From: JAAYRQ01 sp035647235
GTDB lineage: Bacteria; Bacillota; Syntrophomonadia; Syntrophomonadales; Syntrophomonadaceae
Reading direction: 5' to 3'
DNA: 64,000 bases
Assembly: GCA_964514235.1 (NCBI GenBank)
Contig: CAZEPV010000005.1
Coordinates: forward strand, 1 to 64,000
Positions 1 through 8,481 of the stretch are shown in pieces. Below the pieces are notes generated by a model. That model ran no database searches, was not told the DNA's origin, and saw nothing but the letters and a program-made list of their open reading frames with translations. Each line of letters opens with the position of its first letter. Position 1 is the stretch's first letter. Made by a program: the position numbers and the translations under genes.

Positions 1-24
1 CCAGGATTTATTTTGTCTAAAATT

Positions 25-58
25 ACCCTTGCTTTTTTGGCAAGGGTTTTTTCTTTTA
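25..58 (+). terminator. Rho-independent terminator of an upstream gene
   Basis: An 8-bp perfect stem (ACCCTTGC at 25-32, GCAAGGGT at 40-47) with a 7-nt loop is followed by a T-rich run to 58. It should end a plus-strand transcript that began left of the window. Confidence 0.8.
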
Positions 59-152
59 TTGGTATAGTAAATGTTAGGAGATAGATTTCATGGTATATGG
101 ATAACAAAAGCTTCTGGTCAACTTCATGTGGTAATTTTCGGTGTTGGAAAAT

Positions 153-181
153 TTGCTAATTGTCATAATTAAAGTTATAAT
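153..181 (+). promoter_or_regulatory. SigA-type promoter for the CoA-transferase gene
   Basis: TTGCTA (153-158) is separated by 17 bp from a perfect TATAAT (176-181). Transcription would begin near 188, leaving a leader of about 85 nt before the chosen ATG. Read from sequence only. Confidence 0.55.
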
Positions 182-272
182 GTCGAAGAATAGTATGTGG
201 GTTTTTTAAATCTTATATGAATTAGTTATTTTTTAATTGCAAAAATATTTGAAGGCGAGGTTTAAAAACTTA

Positions 273-1613
273 ATGTATGAAAATTGGTTGGCCGAGTATA
301 ATAAGAAATTAGTTACTGCTGAAGAGGCTGTAAAAGTCGTGAAGTCAGGGGATTGGATTGAACATGCATTTGGGATAAATGGTGCTAATGAACTTGATGC
401 TGCCCTAGCTGAACGCAAAGACGAATTATATAATGTAAATATTAGGTGTGATATTGGGGTATGGCCACATTATACCCTGGAAGCTGATCCAACTGGTAAA
501 CACTTTTATTGGAATGCCTGGCATTTTGGAGGACTTGATCGTAAATATTATGATAAAGGTCTTTTATCCTATGTCCCCATGAAATTTCATGAATGTCCAG
601 AACTAACTAGAAATCATGCATCACCACCTAATGTATTTATGGCAACAGTTAGTCCTATGGACAAACATGGGTACTTGAATTTTGGTGCAGGTTGTCCATC
701 TGCCTGGGCTGCCATAGAAAAGGCTGATTATGTTATCGTAGAAATTAATACTAATATGCCTAGAGTCCTGGGCGGCAACCAGGAAAGCATTCATATAAGC
801 CAGGTGGATTACCTGGTGGAAACTAATAATGATCTACTCCCTACTCTACCCAATGTAAAGCCAAGCGAAGCCGAGGAATTAATTGCTAAACATATTACTG
901 CAAGACTTTTTGATGGTTGTTGCATTCAGCTTGGTATTGGGGGCATTCCCAATGCGGTAGGTAATATTATTGCCAATTCTGATTTAAAAGATTTGGGTGT
1001 TCATACAGAGATGTATGTTGATGCTTATTTGGAAATGACAAAAGCAGGAAAGATTACTGGTGCATATAAAAATATAGATAAATATAAACAAGTATTTTCA
1101 TTTGCTATGGGCAGTCAGGAATTATACGATTTTATTGATGATAATCCTGGGCTAGCAGCCTATTCTGTTGATTACACCAATAATCCAACTATAATTGCTA
1201 GTATTGATAATTTTGTATCTGTTAATGCCTGTATTGAAATAGACCTTTTTGGACAAGTATGTGCGGAAAGTGTTGGTACTAGGCAAATTAGTGGGACCGG
1301 GGGACAGCTAGATTTTGTTGAAGGGGCTTTTAAATCTAAGAATGGACAAAGTTTTGTTTGTATGACATCAACTTTTAAAGGTAAAAATGGTCTGGAATCT
1401 CGTATAAAGCCGATTTTGACCCCTGGTGCTATTGTTACAGACCCACGTTCTGCTACTCACATGATTGTTACTGAATATGGGGTAGCCCAATTAAAAGGTC
1501 AAACAACTTGGCAAAGAGCCGAAGCACTGATTGAAATTGCCCATCCAGATTTTCGGGATGATTTAATTAGGGAAGCAGAAGAAATGAAAATATGGCGGAG
1601 AAGCAATCGGTAA
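273..1613 (+). CDS. Acetyl-CoA hydrolase/transferase family CoA-transferase (4-hydroxybutyrate or butyrate:acetate type)
   Basis: A 446-residue cytoplasmic enzyme expected to move CoA between acetate and a short acyl or hydroxyacyl acid. Both family halves are present: the GIGGIPNA loop around residue 235, the HTEM motif whose Glu246 should carry the CoA-thioester intermediate, and the C-terminal GTGGQLDF loop. Length is typical for the 4-hydroxybutyrate CoA-transferase/Cat family. I chose ATG 273 because AAGGCGAGG lies 12 bp upstream; a longer reading from TTG 237 adds 12 residues but has no good Shine-Dalgarno. The gene stands alone, with a promoter upstream and a strong hairpin downstream. 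The acyl substrate cannot be read from sequence. A role in butyrate or amino-acid fermentation is inferred, helped by the acyl-CoA dehydrogenase at the other end of the window. Confidence 0.88.
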   Translation: MYENWLAEYNKKLVTAEEAVKVVKSGDWIEHAFGINGANELDAALAERKDELYNVNIRCDIGVWPHYTLEADPTGKHFYWNAWHFGGLDRKYYDKGLLSYVPMKFHECPELTRNHASPPNVFMATVSPMDKHGYLNFGAGCPSAWAAIEKADYVIVEINTNMPRVLGGNQESIHISQVDYLVETNNDLLPTLPNVKPSEAEELIAKHITARLFDGCCIQLGIGGIPNAVGNIIANSDLKDLGVHTEMYVDAYLEMTKAGKITGAYKNIDKYKQVFSFAMGSQELYDFIDDNPGLAAYSVDYTNNPTIIASIDNFVSVNACIEIDLFGQVCAESVGTRQISGTGGQLDFVEGAFKSKNGQSFVCMTSTFKGKNGLESRIKPILTPGAIVTDPRSATHMIVTEYGVAQLKGQTTWQRAEALIEIAHPDFRDDLIREAEEMKIWRRSNR

Positions 1614-1628
1614 CTTCAAATAAATTAA

Positions 1629-1660
1629 AAAAGCTACCTATTCTAATTAGGTAGCTTTTC
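1629..1660. terminator. Bidirectional terminator between convergent genes
   Basis: A 10-bp perfect stem (AAGCTACCTA at 1631-1640, TAGGTAGCTT at 1648-1657) is flanked by A-rich sequence on the left and T-rich sequence on the right. It can therefore end both the CoA-transferase transcript and the flagellar rod transcript arriving from the right. Confidence 0.85.
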
Positions 1661-1673
1661 ATTTCATATCATT

Positions 1674-2009
1674 TCATTTTTTAAGCTGGTTATAGAGAAT
1701 TTGTGCTATACCTACGGAGTTAGATTTACTCATTTCTTTGGCATATTCATCATAGAGCATTGACTCGAATGTTTCTTCAGCAAGGCTTCGGTTAATTAAA
1801 TCACTTCTAGGTATACTAGCCCGCATAGCATCTAATACTTTGGATAGAAAGACGCTTTCTAGTTCAATACATGTATCGTATAATTTTTTATTATCCTTCT
1901 CATTGGTGGCTTGCTGAAGGATTTTATCAAAATTTGTTTCGGTGGAACTGGGCATATTTTTAAATGTCTGAGTGGCTATTAAATTGTGGGTAAGACTATC
2001 AATCTTCAT
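1674..2009 (-). CDS. FlgJ-type rod-binding protein (muramidase-less)
   Basis: A 111-residue protein matching the N-terminal rod-binding domain of FlgJ. It has the typical core of a Cys-Ile-Glu-Leu-Glu-Ser-Val-Phe helix followed by Met-Leu-Tyr-Asp-Glu-Tyr-Ala near residues 45-90. The peptidoglycan hydrolase domain of proteobacterial FlgJ is absent, as is normal in Firmicutes. The protein should help assemble the flagellar rod in the cell wall. It lies 12 bp downstream of flgG on the same strand, so the two are probably cotranscribed. GAGGTTGAG precedes the ATG. No other flagellar gene is visible here. Confidence 0.82.
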   Translation of the reverse strand: MKIDSLTHNLIATQTFKNMPSSTETNFDKILQQATNEKDNKKLYDTCIELESVFLSKVLDAMRASIPRSDLINRSLAEETFESMLYDEYAKEMSKSNSVGIAQILYNQLKK

Positions 2010-2021
2010 ATCTCAACCTCT

Positions 2022-2807
2022 TTATCTACGTAAATTGGCGGCAGTTTGCAGCATTTCATCTGATGATTGAATTACTTTTGAATTAATTTCATAGGCCCTT
2101 TGGGCCGTAATTAGGGAAACCATTTCTTCTACTACTTGTACATTAGACATTTCTAAATAATGTGATTCTAACCATACTGTATTATCTTCCTCTGGATCCC
2201 AATCTATAGGTTCGCCAGAATTGGCAGTCTCATCATATAGGTTACGACCTAATTTATTTAAGCCAGTTGGATTTATAAATTTGACCAATTCTAGTTGACC
2301 TGCTTCTTCTGGTTCATCACCATCAGGCAACATATAGGTTACTAGTCCATTCCTTTCTATATTTATATCGTAGGCCTCTTCAGGGATAGTTTCTACCCCC
2401 ATTAGTAAGTAACCATCAGAGGTAACCAACTGTCCTTCGGTGTCTAATTTAAAGGAACCATCTCTAGTGTATAAAGGTTCATACCTGCCTGGCACTTCCA
2501 CACTAAAAAAAGCTTGACCTTGGATAGCCACATCTAAGGGGTTACCTGTATTTTGAAAATTCCCTTGGGTAAATAGGGTGGTACTGGCAGCTGGCCTTAC
2601 CCCTAGGCCAACATCTAAGCCTACAGGTTGAATTGTATCCAGATTGACTGCAGGTCTCCTTATGGTTTGATATAGTAAATCTTGAAATTCTAAACGCTGT
2701 TTTTTATAGCCAGTTGTATTGACATTAGACATGTTGTGGGCGATGGTATCAATATTTAACTGCTGAGCATACATGCCCGTGCTTGCAGTATATAGGGACC
2801 TCATCAT
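2022..2807 (-). CDS. flgG: Flagellar basal-body rod protein FlgG (FlhP-like)
   Basis: A 261-residue distal rod protein, normal FlgG length. The N-terminal flagellin-type helix (MRSLYTASTGM, then the NNxN-like segment HNMSNVNTTGYK) and the C-terminal LEMSNVQVVEEMVSLITAQRAYE helix, which pair in the rod coiled coil, are both intact, with the variable D1 region between. I start at the Met-Met-Arg position (2807) because that is where the family begins and AGGAG lies about 13 bp upstream; a longer reading would add 17 non-conserved residues. With the FlgJ-type gene it forms a small rod cassette separate from the main flagellar operon. FlgG and its paralog FlgF/FlhO are hard to tell apart without alignment; the C-terminus favours FlgG. 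Confidence 0.88.
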   Translation of the reverse strand: MMRSLYTASTGMYAQQLNIDTIAHNMSNVNTTGYKKQRLEFQDLLYQTIRRPAVNLDTIQPVGLDVGLGVRPAASTTLFTQGNFQNTGNPLDVAIQGQAFFSVEVPGRYEPLYTRDGSFKLDTEGQLVTSDGYLLMGVETIPEEAYDINIERNGLVTYMLPDGDEPEEAGQLELVKFINPTGLNKLGRNLYDETANSGEPIDWDPEEDNTVWLESHYLEMSNVQVVEEMVSLITAQRAYEINSKVIQSSDEMLQTAANLRR

Positions 2808-3085
2808 ATTATGAAATTCACTCCTATCGGAATATTTTAAGAAAGGTACATCAATCAATCCGTACCTTGAGGGCCCCTCTATTGAGTCCAGCCCTATACT
2901 TATTCATTTTTTAATATCGTTTCTATGGGATATATTGTTTAATCTTAAAAGGGATGTTTACAATGGAATATCTCACTTATAATAGCTCAGGGGACTGATT
3001 ACACCCATTATGGTTTAAATAATACATTATAAGAAAGTTTTAAATAAAACATCATATACATTAATAGATTATAGGGGGTGATTTT

Positions 3086-3376
3086 TTGATTAAGATTTCA
3101 GATTTACGAGCCAGAGATGTAATTAATATTTTGGATGGGAAAAAATTAGGGAATATAATTGACATTGATCTCGATTTAGAAAATGGTAAAGTTATAGCTT
3201 TAATTTTACCAGGTAGGACTAGGGGATTTAGTATTTTTTCCAAACGTGAAGATATAACTGTACCCTGGGAAAAGATCATTCGTATAGGCAGGGACGTTGT
3301 TTTGGTGGAGGTTCCTGTCGCTAGCGACATAGAATTGTATCGAAGGGAATACTTACTGGATGAAGAAACTTACTAA
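3086..3376 (+). CDS. YlmC/YmxH family PRC-barrel sporulation protein
   Basis: A 96-residue PRC-barrel protein. The segment LRARDVINILDGKKLGNI, followed by the DIDLDLENGKV strand and PWEKIIRIGRDVVLV, is diagnostic of the YlmC/YmxH family, which is found only in endospore formers and has no settled biochemical role. The TTG start at 3086 is preceded by AGGGGGTG with 5 bp spacing. In Bacillus ylmC opens the ylm-divIVA-ileS cluster, and the same order is partly kept here (ylmC, pgeF, yggS, sepF, yggT, divIVA). About 280 bp of non-coding DNA separates it from the divergent flgG. Confidence 0.85.
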   Translation: MIKISDLRARDVINILDGKKLGNIIDIDLDLENGKVIALILPGRTRGFSIFSKREDITVPWEKIIRIGRDVVLVEVPVASDIELYRREYLLDEETY

Positions 3377-3442
3377 ATAGTTGAATTTAATTGTAAATTT
3401 GCTCATAATAAGGTCATAAGTACTAAGGGAAGTGGTGGTTTG

Positions 3443-3895
3443 GTGCGGTGTCCTTATTGTTCGGAATTTGAAAGTAGAGTGCTCGACTCCCGTTCAAGTG
3501 AAGACGGTTCTTCAATTAGGAGGAGAAGGGAATGTACTTCCTGTAAAAGACGATTTACTACCTATGAAAGGGCAGAGGAAAGACCTTTGCTTGTTATTAA
3601 AAAAAATGGGGAAAGGGAAAAATTCAATCGGGAAAAATTGCTTAGTGGCATTACTAAGGCTTGTGAAAAACGCCCGGTAAGTATGGAAAAAATAGAGAAA
3701 ACAATAGTAGAAATAGAAAGGGAATTAAAAGATACTTATGATCGTGAAGTAAGCAGTATCATAATAGGTGAAAAAGTGATGGACAAGTTACAAGATTTAG
3801 ATGAGGTAGCCTATGTTAGGTTTGCTTCTGTTTATCGCCAGTTTACCGACCTAAATAGTTTTATTAAAACCATTGATCAACTCAAGAATTCTTAA
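3443..3895 (+). CDS. nrdR: Transcriptional repressor NrdR
   Basis: A 150-residue nucleotide-sensing repressor of ribonucleotide reductase genes. An N-terminal zinc ribbon opens with MRCPYC and continues to a second CTSC pair at about residue 32. An ATP-cone domain follows, starting at the PLLVIKKNGEREKF segment (about 49-65) and running through AYVRFASVYRQF. The length is standard. I use GTG 3443 because it gives the canonical MRCPYC start; TTG 3440 would add one residue. An AAGGGAAG Shine-Dalgarno lies about 10 bp upstream. It follows ylmC by 66 bp and may be cotranscribed with it. NrdR boxes should sit upstream of nrd genes elsewhere in the genome. Confidence 0.95.
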   Translation: MRCPYCSEFESRVLDSRSSEDGSSIRRRRECTSCKRRFTTYERAEERPLLVIKKNGEREKFNREKLLSGITKACEKRPVSMEKIEKTIVEIERELKDTYDREVSSIIIGEKVMDKLQDLDEVAYVRFASVYRQFTDLNSFIKTIDQLKNS

Positions 3896-3904
3896 GGAAT
3901 AGAT

Positions 3905-4738
3905 TTATGTTTCTTGAGCCACATAGTTTTCTAATTCTTCAATTATCATATTGAGTGGAAATGCTTTTTCTTCAATTCTGTGTATTTCCCTGCCATATAA
4001 ATACATCTTATCTATATACCTTTCAGTCTTTCTTACCTTTTGGGGGATTTTATTAATGTCTTTTAACCATTTTGTAGCAATATTTAAAGGAAGATGAAAT
4101 ACAAAACGGTATTCGGAAGATAGGATGACAAACTCTATTAAGGAGTAGTATTCCTTTTCTACAGATTGTACATAGCATTTAGAACAGTAATATTCCTGAC
4201 GAATATAAGAAACATATGGCATGCCAGCTGCTTGGGAGGAATCCTTACAATCTTCGCATAACCATATAGTTTTGCGATCTGGCCCAATTAAATATTGTAT
4301 TTCAATAGCTTCAGAAGCAGTCTGGTACATTTTTTTTAAGGTTTGGTTTTTAAGTTTATATAGTTTTTTGCTTAGGTTTGTATATTTTTTAGCATAATGA
4401 TTTAGGTGAAACAAAAAAAAGGATATTTGTAATAATTCTCTATTAGGGTGATTGGCAATGTTATCTAAAAACTTATCGTGATAACTTATTATCCGCATTA
4501 CTTTTTTAAAGTCCTGGTAATTATTCCGAATTATTCCCTGCCTTTTTAATTGGCTTATTTCTGCTAAAGCAGATGGTATATGTATTTTGGCTATATCGAA
4601 TTCAGAAAACAAGAGTCGGACTCCTTTATTGGGTGTCCTTTCTGTGTAATTAACTGGCAAAAAACCATAGTTAATTAAATCGTTTACTTGTTTATAACTA
4701 ATATTATATTTTAAAGCGATTTCACTTATAGTCAACAT
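3905..4738 (-). CDS. Uncharacterised protein with MerR-like helix-turn-helix and a central CxxC/CxxC zinc site
   Basis: A 277-residue protein I do not recognise. Residues 1-50 look like a MerR/excisionase-type winged helix (SEIALKYNISYKQVNDLINYG). Residues 60-150 are helical and basic. Two CxxC pairs (C161/C164 and C185/C188) should bind zinc. The C-terminal third is aromatic and charged, with no membrane segment. It begins directly at the stop codon of the upstream zinc-ribbon gene (TAA then ATG, no gap) with GGGAGGAA 6 bp before the start, so the two are surely one transcription unit. A nucleic-acid-binding regulator is plausible but not shown. Function unknown. Confidence 0.75.
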   Translation of the reverse strand: MLTISEIALKYNISYKQVNDLINYGFLPVNYTERTPNKGVRLLFSEFDIAKIHIPSALAEISQLKRQGIIRNNYQDFKKVMRIISYHDKFLDNIANHPNRELLQISFFLFHLNHYAKKYTNLSKKLYKLKNQTLKKMYQTASEAIEIQYLIGPDRKTIWLCEDCKDSSQAAGMPYVSYIRQEYYCSKCYVQSVEKEYYSLIEFVILSSEYRFVFHLPLNIATKWLKDINKIPQKVRKTERYIDKMYLYGREIHRIEEKAFPLNMIIEELENYVAQET

Positions 4739-5065
4739 TTAGCTTTCCTCCCAGGGAGATTCACTTTCTGATTCGCTTGATTGATTGACTTCATCTATAA
4801 TATGTTTAGCTGTATCTGCTAGTTTATCTGGAACTAAGACCTTTACTTCAGCTAATGGCCCAATTGCTACTGGAAACCCGTAGACTTCCTTTTTTATTAA
4901 TCTTACGGGAATATTAGCTGAATTAAGCAGACTTTCTATAATAATATCTTGCGGATGATAGGTCTTGCCTACTGTAATCCAATTTATCTGATTGAAATTG
5001 AAGCCACATTCGGGACATGTTCCTGAATTATCAGGGAATCTATGGTTACAAACTGGGCAATCCAT
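4739..5065 (-). CDS. Zinc-ribbon protein with a DUF2007-like domain
   Basis: A 108-residue protein. An N-terminal zinc ribbon (C3, C6, C17, C20) is followed at about 34-93 by a segment resembling DUF2007, a small ferredoxin-like domain named putative signal-transducing protein, with the pattern ESLLNSANIPVRLI and later GPLAEVKVLVPDKLADTA. The tail is a Ser/Glu repeat. It is the first gene of a two-gene minus-strand unit and is divergent from pgeF, with 54 bp between the starts for both promoters. The domain assignment comes from pattern memory and the role is unknown. Confidence 0.68.
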   Translation of the reverse strand: MDCPVCNHRFPDNSGTCPECGFNFNQINWITVGKTYHPQDIIIESLLNSANIPVRLIKKEVYGFPVAIGPLAEVKVLVPDKLADTAKHIIDEVNQSSESESESPWEES

Positions 5066-5119
5066 GTATATTCAACTCCTTTAATCTATATTTTAAGCTA
5101 ATTTGAAAGGATTTAACAC

Positions 5120-5935
5120 ATGTTTAATTGGATTTGGAAAGATTGTATGGGATTAAAGTATATAAATATTCCTAAATGGGACCAAATGGGGGTCGATGTT
5201 TTATTCACTACTAGGGGGGCTGGTTTTAGTCAAGGCGAATTTTCTAGTCTTAATATGGCCCTACATGTAGGTGACGAAAAAGAAAAAGTAATTAGAAATA
5301 GGAAGAAGGTTTTAAAAGCCATAAATCTTAATTTGGATTATATAGTCTGTTCTGAGCAAGTGCATGCTACTAATGTTGCCATAGTTAATAAAAAGAACTT
5401 GGGACAAGGGGCTTATGAATTTGCTTCTGCTATAAAAGAAACTGATGCTATGGTGACTAATATACCATATATATGTTTGACTACTTTTTATGCTGACTGT
5501 TTTCCCATTTTCATATTTGATCCAGTAAGAAGAGTGGTTGGTCTAGCCCATAGCGGTTGGAAGGGTACTATGGGGGAAATAGGCCGTAAAACTATTGAAT
5601 TAATGCAGGATGAATTTGCCTGCGATATAAATAACATAGAGGTTTTCATTGGACCTGGTATTGGGAAATGCTGTTTTGCCATTGGAAATGATTTAGCTGA
5701 AGCGGTAAAATTAAATTTTAGTAATATTGAAGATATTTTATTTCGTAAAGAAAAAGGTTTTTTATGGGATTTGCCGAACACTATTCGACAAGTGTTAATT
5801 AGACATGGTCTTAAGAAAGAGAATATCCTAATTAGTAATCTGTGTACAAGTTGTTGTACTGAAGATTTCTTTTCTTACCGAAAAGAAGCTGGACTTACAG
5901 GAAGAATGGCTGCTATGATTAATTTACGTTATTGA
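5120..5935 (+). CDS. pgeF: Peptidoglycan editing factor PgeF (YfiH/YlmD, multicopper polyphenol-oxidase-like)
   Basis: A 271-residue laccase-domain protein of the YfiH family. In enteric bacteria the family removes wrongly incorporated L-Ser from peptidoglycan precursors; other members show purine nucleoside phosphorylase or adenosine deaminase activity. The metal-site segments are visible: SEQVHATNV (about 78-86), the Asp-Cys-Phe-Pro strand, LAHSGWKGT (about 147-155), GPGIGKCCF, and the C-terminal CTSCC...FFSYR. The ATG at 5120 has AAAGG 9 bp upstream; a later in-frame ATG (5147) is the alternative. In Bacillus the orthologue ylmD lies between ylmC and ylmE, as here apart from the inserted genes. 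Confidence 0.9.
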   Translation: MFNWIWKDCMGLKYINIPKWDQMGVDVLFTTRGAGFSQGEFSSLNMALHVGDEKEKVIRNRKKVLKAINLNLDYIVCSEQVHATNVAIVNKKNLGQGAYEFASAIKETDAMVTNIPYICLTTFYADCFPIFIFDPVRRVVGLAHSGWKGTMGEIGRKTIELMQDEFACDINNIEVFIGPGIGKCCFAIGNDLAEAVKLNFSNIEDILFRKEKGFLWDLPNTIRQVLIRHGLKKENILISNLCTSCCTEDFFSYRKEAGLTGRMAAMINLRY

Positions 5936-5944
5936 GGTGATTTT

Positions 5945-6655
5945 TTGTCTAAATCCAGAATTCTTGTAGTTGATGATGAAACCCATATTGTAGAGTTGGT
6001 CAAGTTTAACTTGGAAAAGGAAGGATTTAAGGTTTTAGTAGCTTATGATGGATTGAAAGCCTTGAAAATAGTAAATACGGAATACCCAGACCTTATTATA
6101 TTGGATATTATGTTACCTCATATGGATGGCCTTGAAGTCTGTAGAACTTTGAAGCAATCTCCAGAATTCCAAAGCATTCCTATAATTATGCTTACTGCCA
6201 AAGGTGATGAATTTGACACCGTTTTGGGTTTGGAGATGGGGGCTGATGATTATATCAAAAAACCTTTTAGCCCCAGGGAAATGATTGCTCGGGTAAAGGC
6301 CAGATTAAGGGCCTTAAAGATTTTGGAAGCAGAGAAATCAGCGGATAAAAAGGCTTATGTTTTTAGGGATATAATTATAGTGCCAGAAAAATATGAGGTC
6401 TTTCTAGGCGAAGAAAAACTTGATTTAACCCCAAAAGAATATGATTTATTAAGGATTCTTGCCTTGAACCAAGGTAAGGTTTTTACTAGGGAAAGCTTAT
6501 TAGAAAAAGTGTGGGGATATGAATATTCAGGGGATACACGCACAGTTGATGTTCATATTAGACATTTACGACAAAAGCTAAAAGATGATTCAACTAATCC
6601 AATTTATTTGGAAACTGTGCGGGGAGTTGGGTATAGATTTATTGAGAACCAATAA
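5945..6655 (+). CDS. OmpR/PhoB-family response regulator
   Basis: A 236-residue regulator. The receiver domain (about 1-125) holds the acidic pair DDE near residue 11, the phospho-acceptor Asp54 in LDIMLP, Thr in MLTAK and Lys in KKPF. A C-terminal winged helix follows (about 140-233), including LTPKEYDLL, the TRESLLEKVWGY helix and RTVDVHIRHLR. It resembles PhoB/PhoP/WalR regulators. The TTG start at 5945 has GAGGTGA upstream that overlaps the pgeF stop. The partner kinase starts 14 bp later, so the two are co-expressed and presumably act together. The regulon, whether phosphate, wall or other, cannot be read from sequence. Confidence 0.92.
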   Translation: MSKSRILVVDDETHIVELVKFNLEKEGFKVLVAYDGLKALKIVNTEYPDLIILDIMLPHMDGLEVCRTLKQSPEFQSIPIIMLTAKGDEFDTVLGLEMGADDYIKKPFSPREMIARVKARLRALKILEAEKSADKKAYVFRDIIIVPEKYEVFLGEEKLDLTPKEYDLLRILALNQGKVFTRESLLEKVWGYEYSGDTRTVDVHIRHLRQKLKDDSTNPIYLETVRGVGYRFIENQ

Positions 6656-6669
6656 AGAGGGTGTAGGTA

Positions 6670-7713
6670 GTGTTAACTGGGTTACGTGAGGCATTCCAAA
6701 TAAAAACTATTCTTAGTAGCATGATTGATGCCGTAATATTATGTAATGTCGATGGATGTATTTATATGGCTAATAAAGCTGCAGAAAGCCTGCTTTTGGT
6801 TCCAGAAGGTGGATTGGTGGGAAAGCTTTTTTCAGAAGTGACTGAGGACAGCAAAATTAACCAAATGATAAATGACGTTCTGGAAAACGGGAATGAAGTT
6901 TTTACCGAAACTGATGTTAGTCCTAATGTTCAGGTGTTTAGAGTTCACGTAGCACCTATTAAGAATCAACTCAATATAATTGAAGGTGCGGTAGCTGTTT
7001 TTCATGATGTTACTGATGCCAGGAATTTTGATTTAATGAGATCTCAATTTGTAGGTAATGTTTCCCATGAGCTGCGTACTCCCTTAACTTCAATAAAAGG
7101 CTTTGTGGAGACCTTGCTTGATGGTGCTATGGAGAACAGTGTAACCTGTCGAAGGTTTTTGTCTATAATTGATGCGGAGACCGACCGCTTAAGCAGACTA
7201 ATCGAGGATTTACTTACCTTATCTTCTATAGAATCACGGGAACGGGTCATTTATGCTAAACCTGTTTGTATTCAACATTCTATTCGGTCGGTAATGAATA
7301 TTTTAGGACCGCAAATAAGCGAAAAAGAATTACATGTAGAATTTATATCCCAACATAATCTGCCCAGAATTGTGGCTGATGAAGATTTATTGGGACAGGT
7401 TTTTATAAATTTATTAGATAATGCCATAAAATATACCCCTCGGAAAGGGAAGATTGTTATTAGGTGTAGGCGCAGGGACAGCAGAGTAGTGGCTACCATA
7501 ACTGACACGGGGATGGGAATTTCACACGAAAGCATGCCCCGGGTTTTCGAGCGATTTTATAGGGTAGATAAAGCTAGATCAAGGGATCAAGGAGGAACGG
7601 GATTAGGACTGGCGATTGTAAAACATATTGTTGAATCCCATGGGGGTGAAGTATTCGTAGATAGTGAAATTGGCAGAGGCTCTACATTTGGGGTAAGTTT
7701 TTTAGTAGTCTAG
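6670..7713 (+). CDS. PhoR-like PAS sensor histidine kinase without membrane segments
   Basis: A 347-residue kinase. A PAS domain spans about 10-115. The dimerisation domain carries the phosphorylated His133 in SHELRTPL. The ATPase domain holds the N box (NLLDNAIKYTP), the G1 box (DTGMGI) and the G2 box (GGTGLGLAIVKH). PhoR and WalK relatives normally begin with two membrane helices and an extracellular loop; this protein begins directly at the PAS domain, and there is no room for more because the regulator gene ends 14 bp upstream. It should therefore be soluble and sense a cytoplasmic signal. The start is GTG 6670, preceded by AGAGGG. Confidence 0.9.
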   Translation: MLTGLREAFQIKTILSSMIDAVILCNVDGCIYMANKAAESLLLVPEGGLVGKLFSEVTEDSKINQMINDVLENGNEVFTETDVSPNVQVFRVHVAPIKNQLNIIEGAVAVFHDVTDARNFDLMRSQFVGNVSHELRTPLTSIKGFVETLLDGAMENSVTCRRFLSIIDAETDRLSRLIEDLLTLSSIESRERVIYAKPVCIQHSIRSVMNILGPQISEKELHVEFISQHNLPRIVADEDLLGQVFINLLDNAIKYTPRKGKIVIRCRRRDSRVVATITDTGMGISHESMPRVFERFYRVDKARSRDQGGTGLGLAIVKHIVESHGGEVFVDSEIGRGSTFGVSFLVV

Positions 7714-7784
7714 TTAGCTAGTAATGGTAAAAAGGATTATAATAGCTAATAGTCGAAGTATCTTTGATATAAAAGGTGGTAGGT

Positions 7785-8468
7785 ATGCAAGAAATTACTC
7801 AGAATATTAATCTTGTACGAAATAAAATTGCTCAAGCTGCTCATAAAAGTGGACAAAAAGCGGAGGACATTATCCTAGTTGCCGTAACTAAAACTGTTGA
7901 TATAGCTGCTGTGCAGAAGGCCATGCAATTGGGGTTAAATAATTTCGGTGAAAATAGGGTACAGGAATTAAACCATAAAATTCTAGAAATACCTAATGCC
8001 AAATGGCATATGATTGGTAGATTACAGACTAACAAAGTAAAAGACGTGGTGGGAAAAGTAGACCTGATTCATTCCCTAGATAGGTGGAACCTAGCTAAAT
8101 CTATCGACAAGAGGGCCGAACTTAATGATATAGTAGTACCTACTCTATTACAAGTCAATGTTTCAGGTGAAAAACAAAAAGCTGGGATCAGTCCAGATGA
8201 TATTAAGGAATTTCTAGGGTCCATTTCCGCCTTACCCAGATTGCAGATTTTAGGTTTCATGACCATGGCACCTGAAGATCCCGACCCTGAAAGGGCCAGG
8301 CCCTTTTTTAAAGAACTAAGCTTATTAAGGGACAAACTAAGCAAAGAAAAGTATGCTAATGTTGATCTAAAGTATTTATCAATGGGAATGTCGCAGGATT
8401 ATCAAGTTGCAATTGAAGAAGGGGCTAATGTGGTTCGAATAGGAAGTTCAATTTTTGGTAAAAGATAA
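7785..8468 (+). CDS. YggS/PipY family pyridoxal-phosphate homeostasis protein
   Basis: A 227-residue PLP-binding barrel protein that buffers PLP and affects amino- and keto-acid pools. The Schiff-base lysine lies in ILVAVTKT (about 30-37). GENRVQEL and WHMIGRLQTNKV follow, and the phosphate-binding end reads LSMGMSQDY...EGANVVRIGSSIFG. I chose ATG 7785, 5 bp after AAAAGGTGG, over GTG 7776, which lies inside that Shine-Dalgarno. It corresponds to ylmE, directly upstream of sepF, as in most Firmicutes. Confidence 0.93.
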   Translation: MQEITQNINLVRNKIAQAAHKSGQKAEDIILVAVTKTVDIAAVQKAMQLGLNNFGENRVQELNHKILEIPNAKWHMIGRLQTNKVKDVVGKVDLIHSLDRWNLAKSIDKRAELNDIVVPTLLQVNVSGEKQKAGISPDDIKEFLGSISALPRLQILGFMTMAPEDPDPERARPFFKELSLLRDKLSKEKYANVDLKYLSMGMSQDYQVAIEEGANVVRIGSSIFGKR

Positions 8469-8481
8469 GGAGGGAAAATTA

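Noticed and set aside
2808..3085. SigmaD promoter or palindrome before flgG
   Set aside because: A CCGATA on the minus strand lacks a TAAA box at the right distance, and the palindrome around 2869-2880 is short with no context.
3432..3680. Second reading frame (82 codons) over nrdR
   Set aside because: It is entirely inside the better supported nrdR gene in another frame and has no family features.
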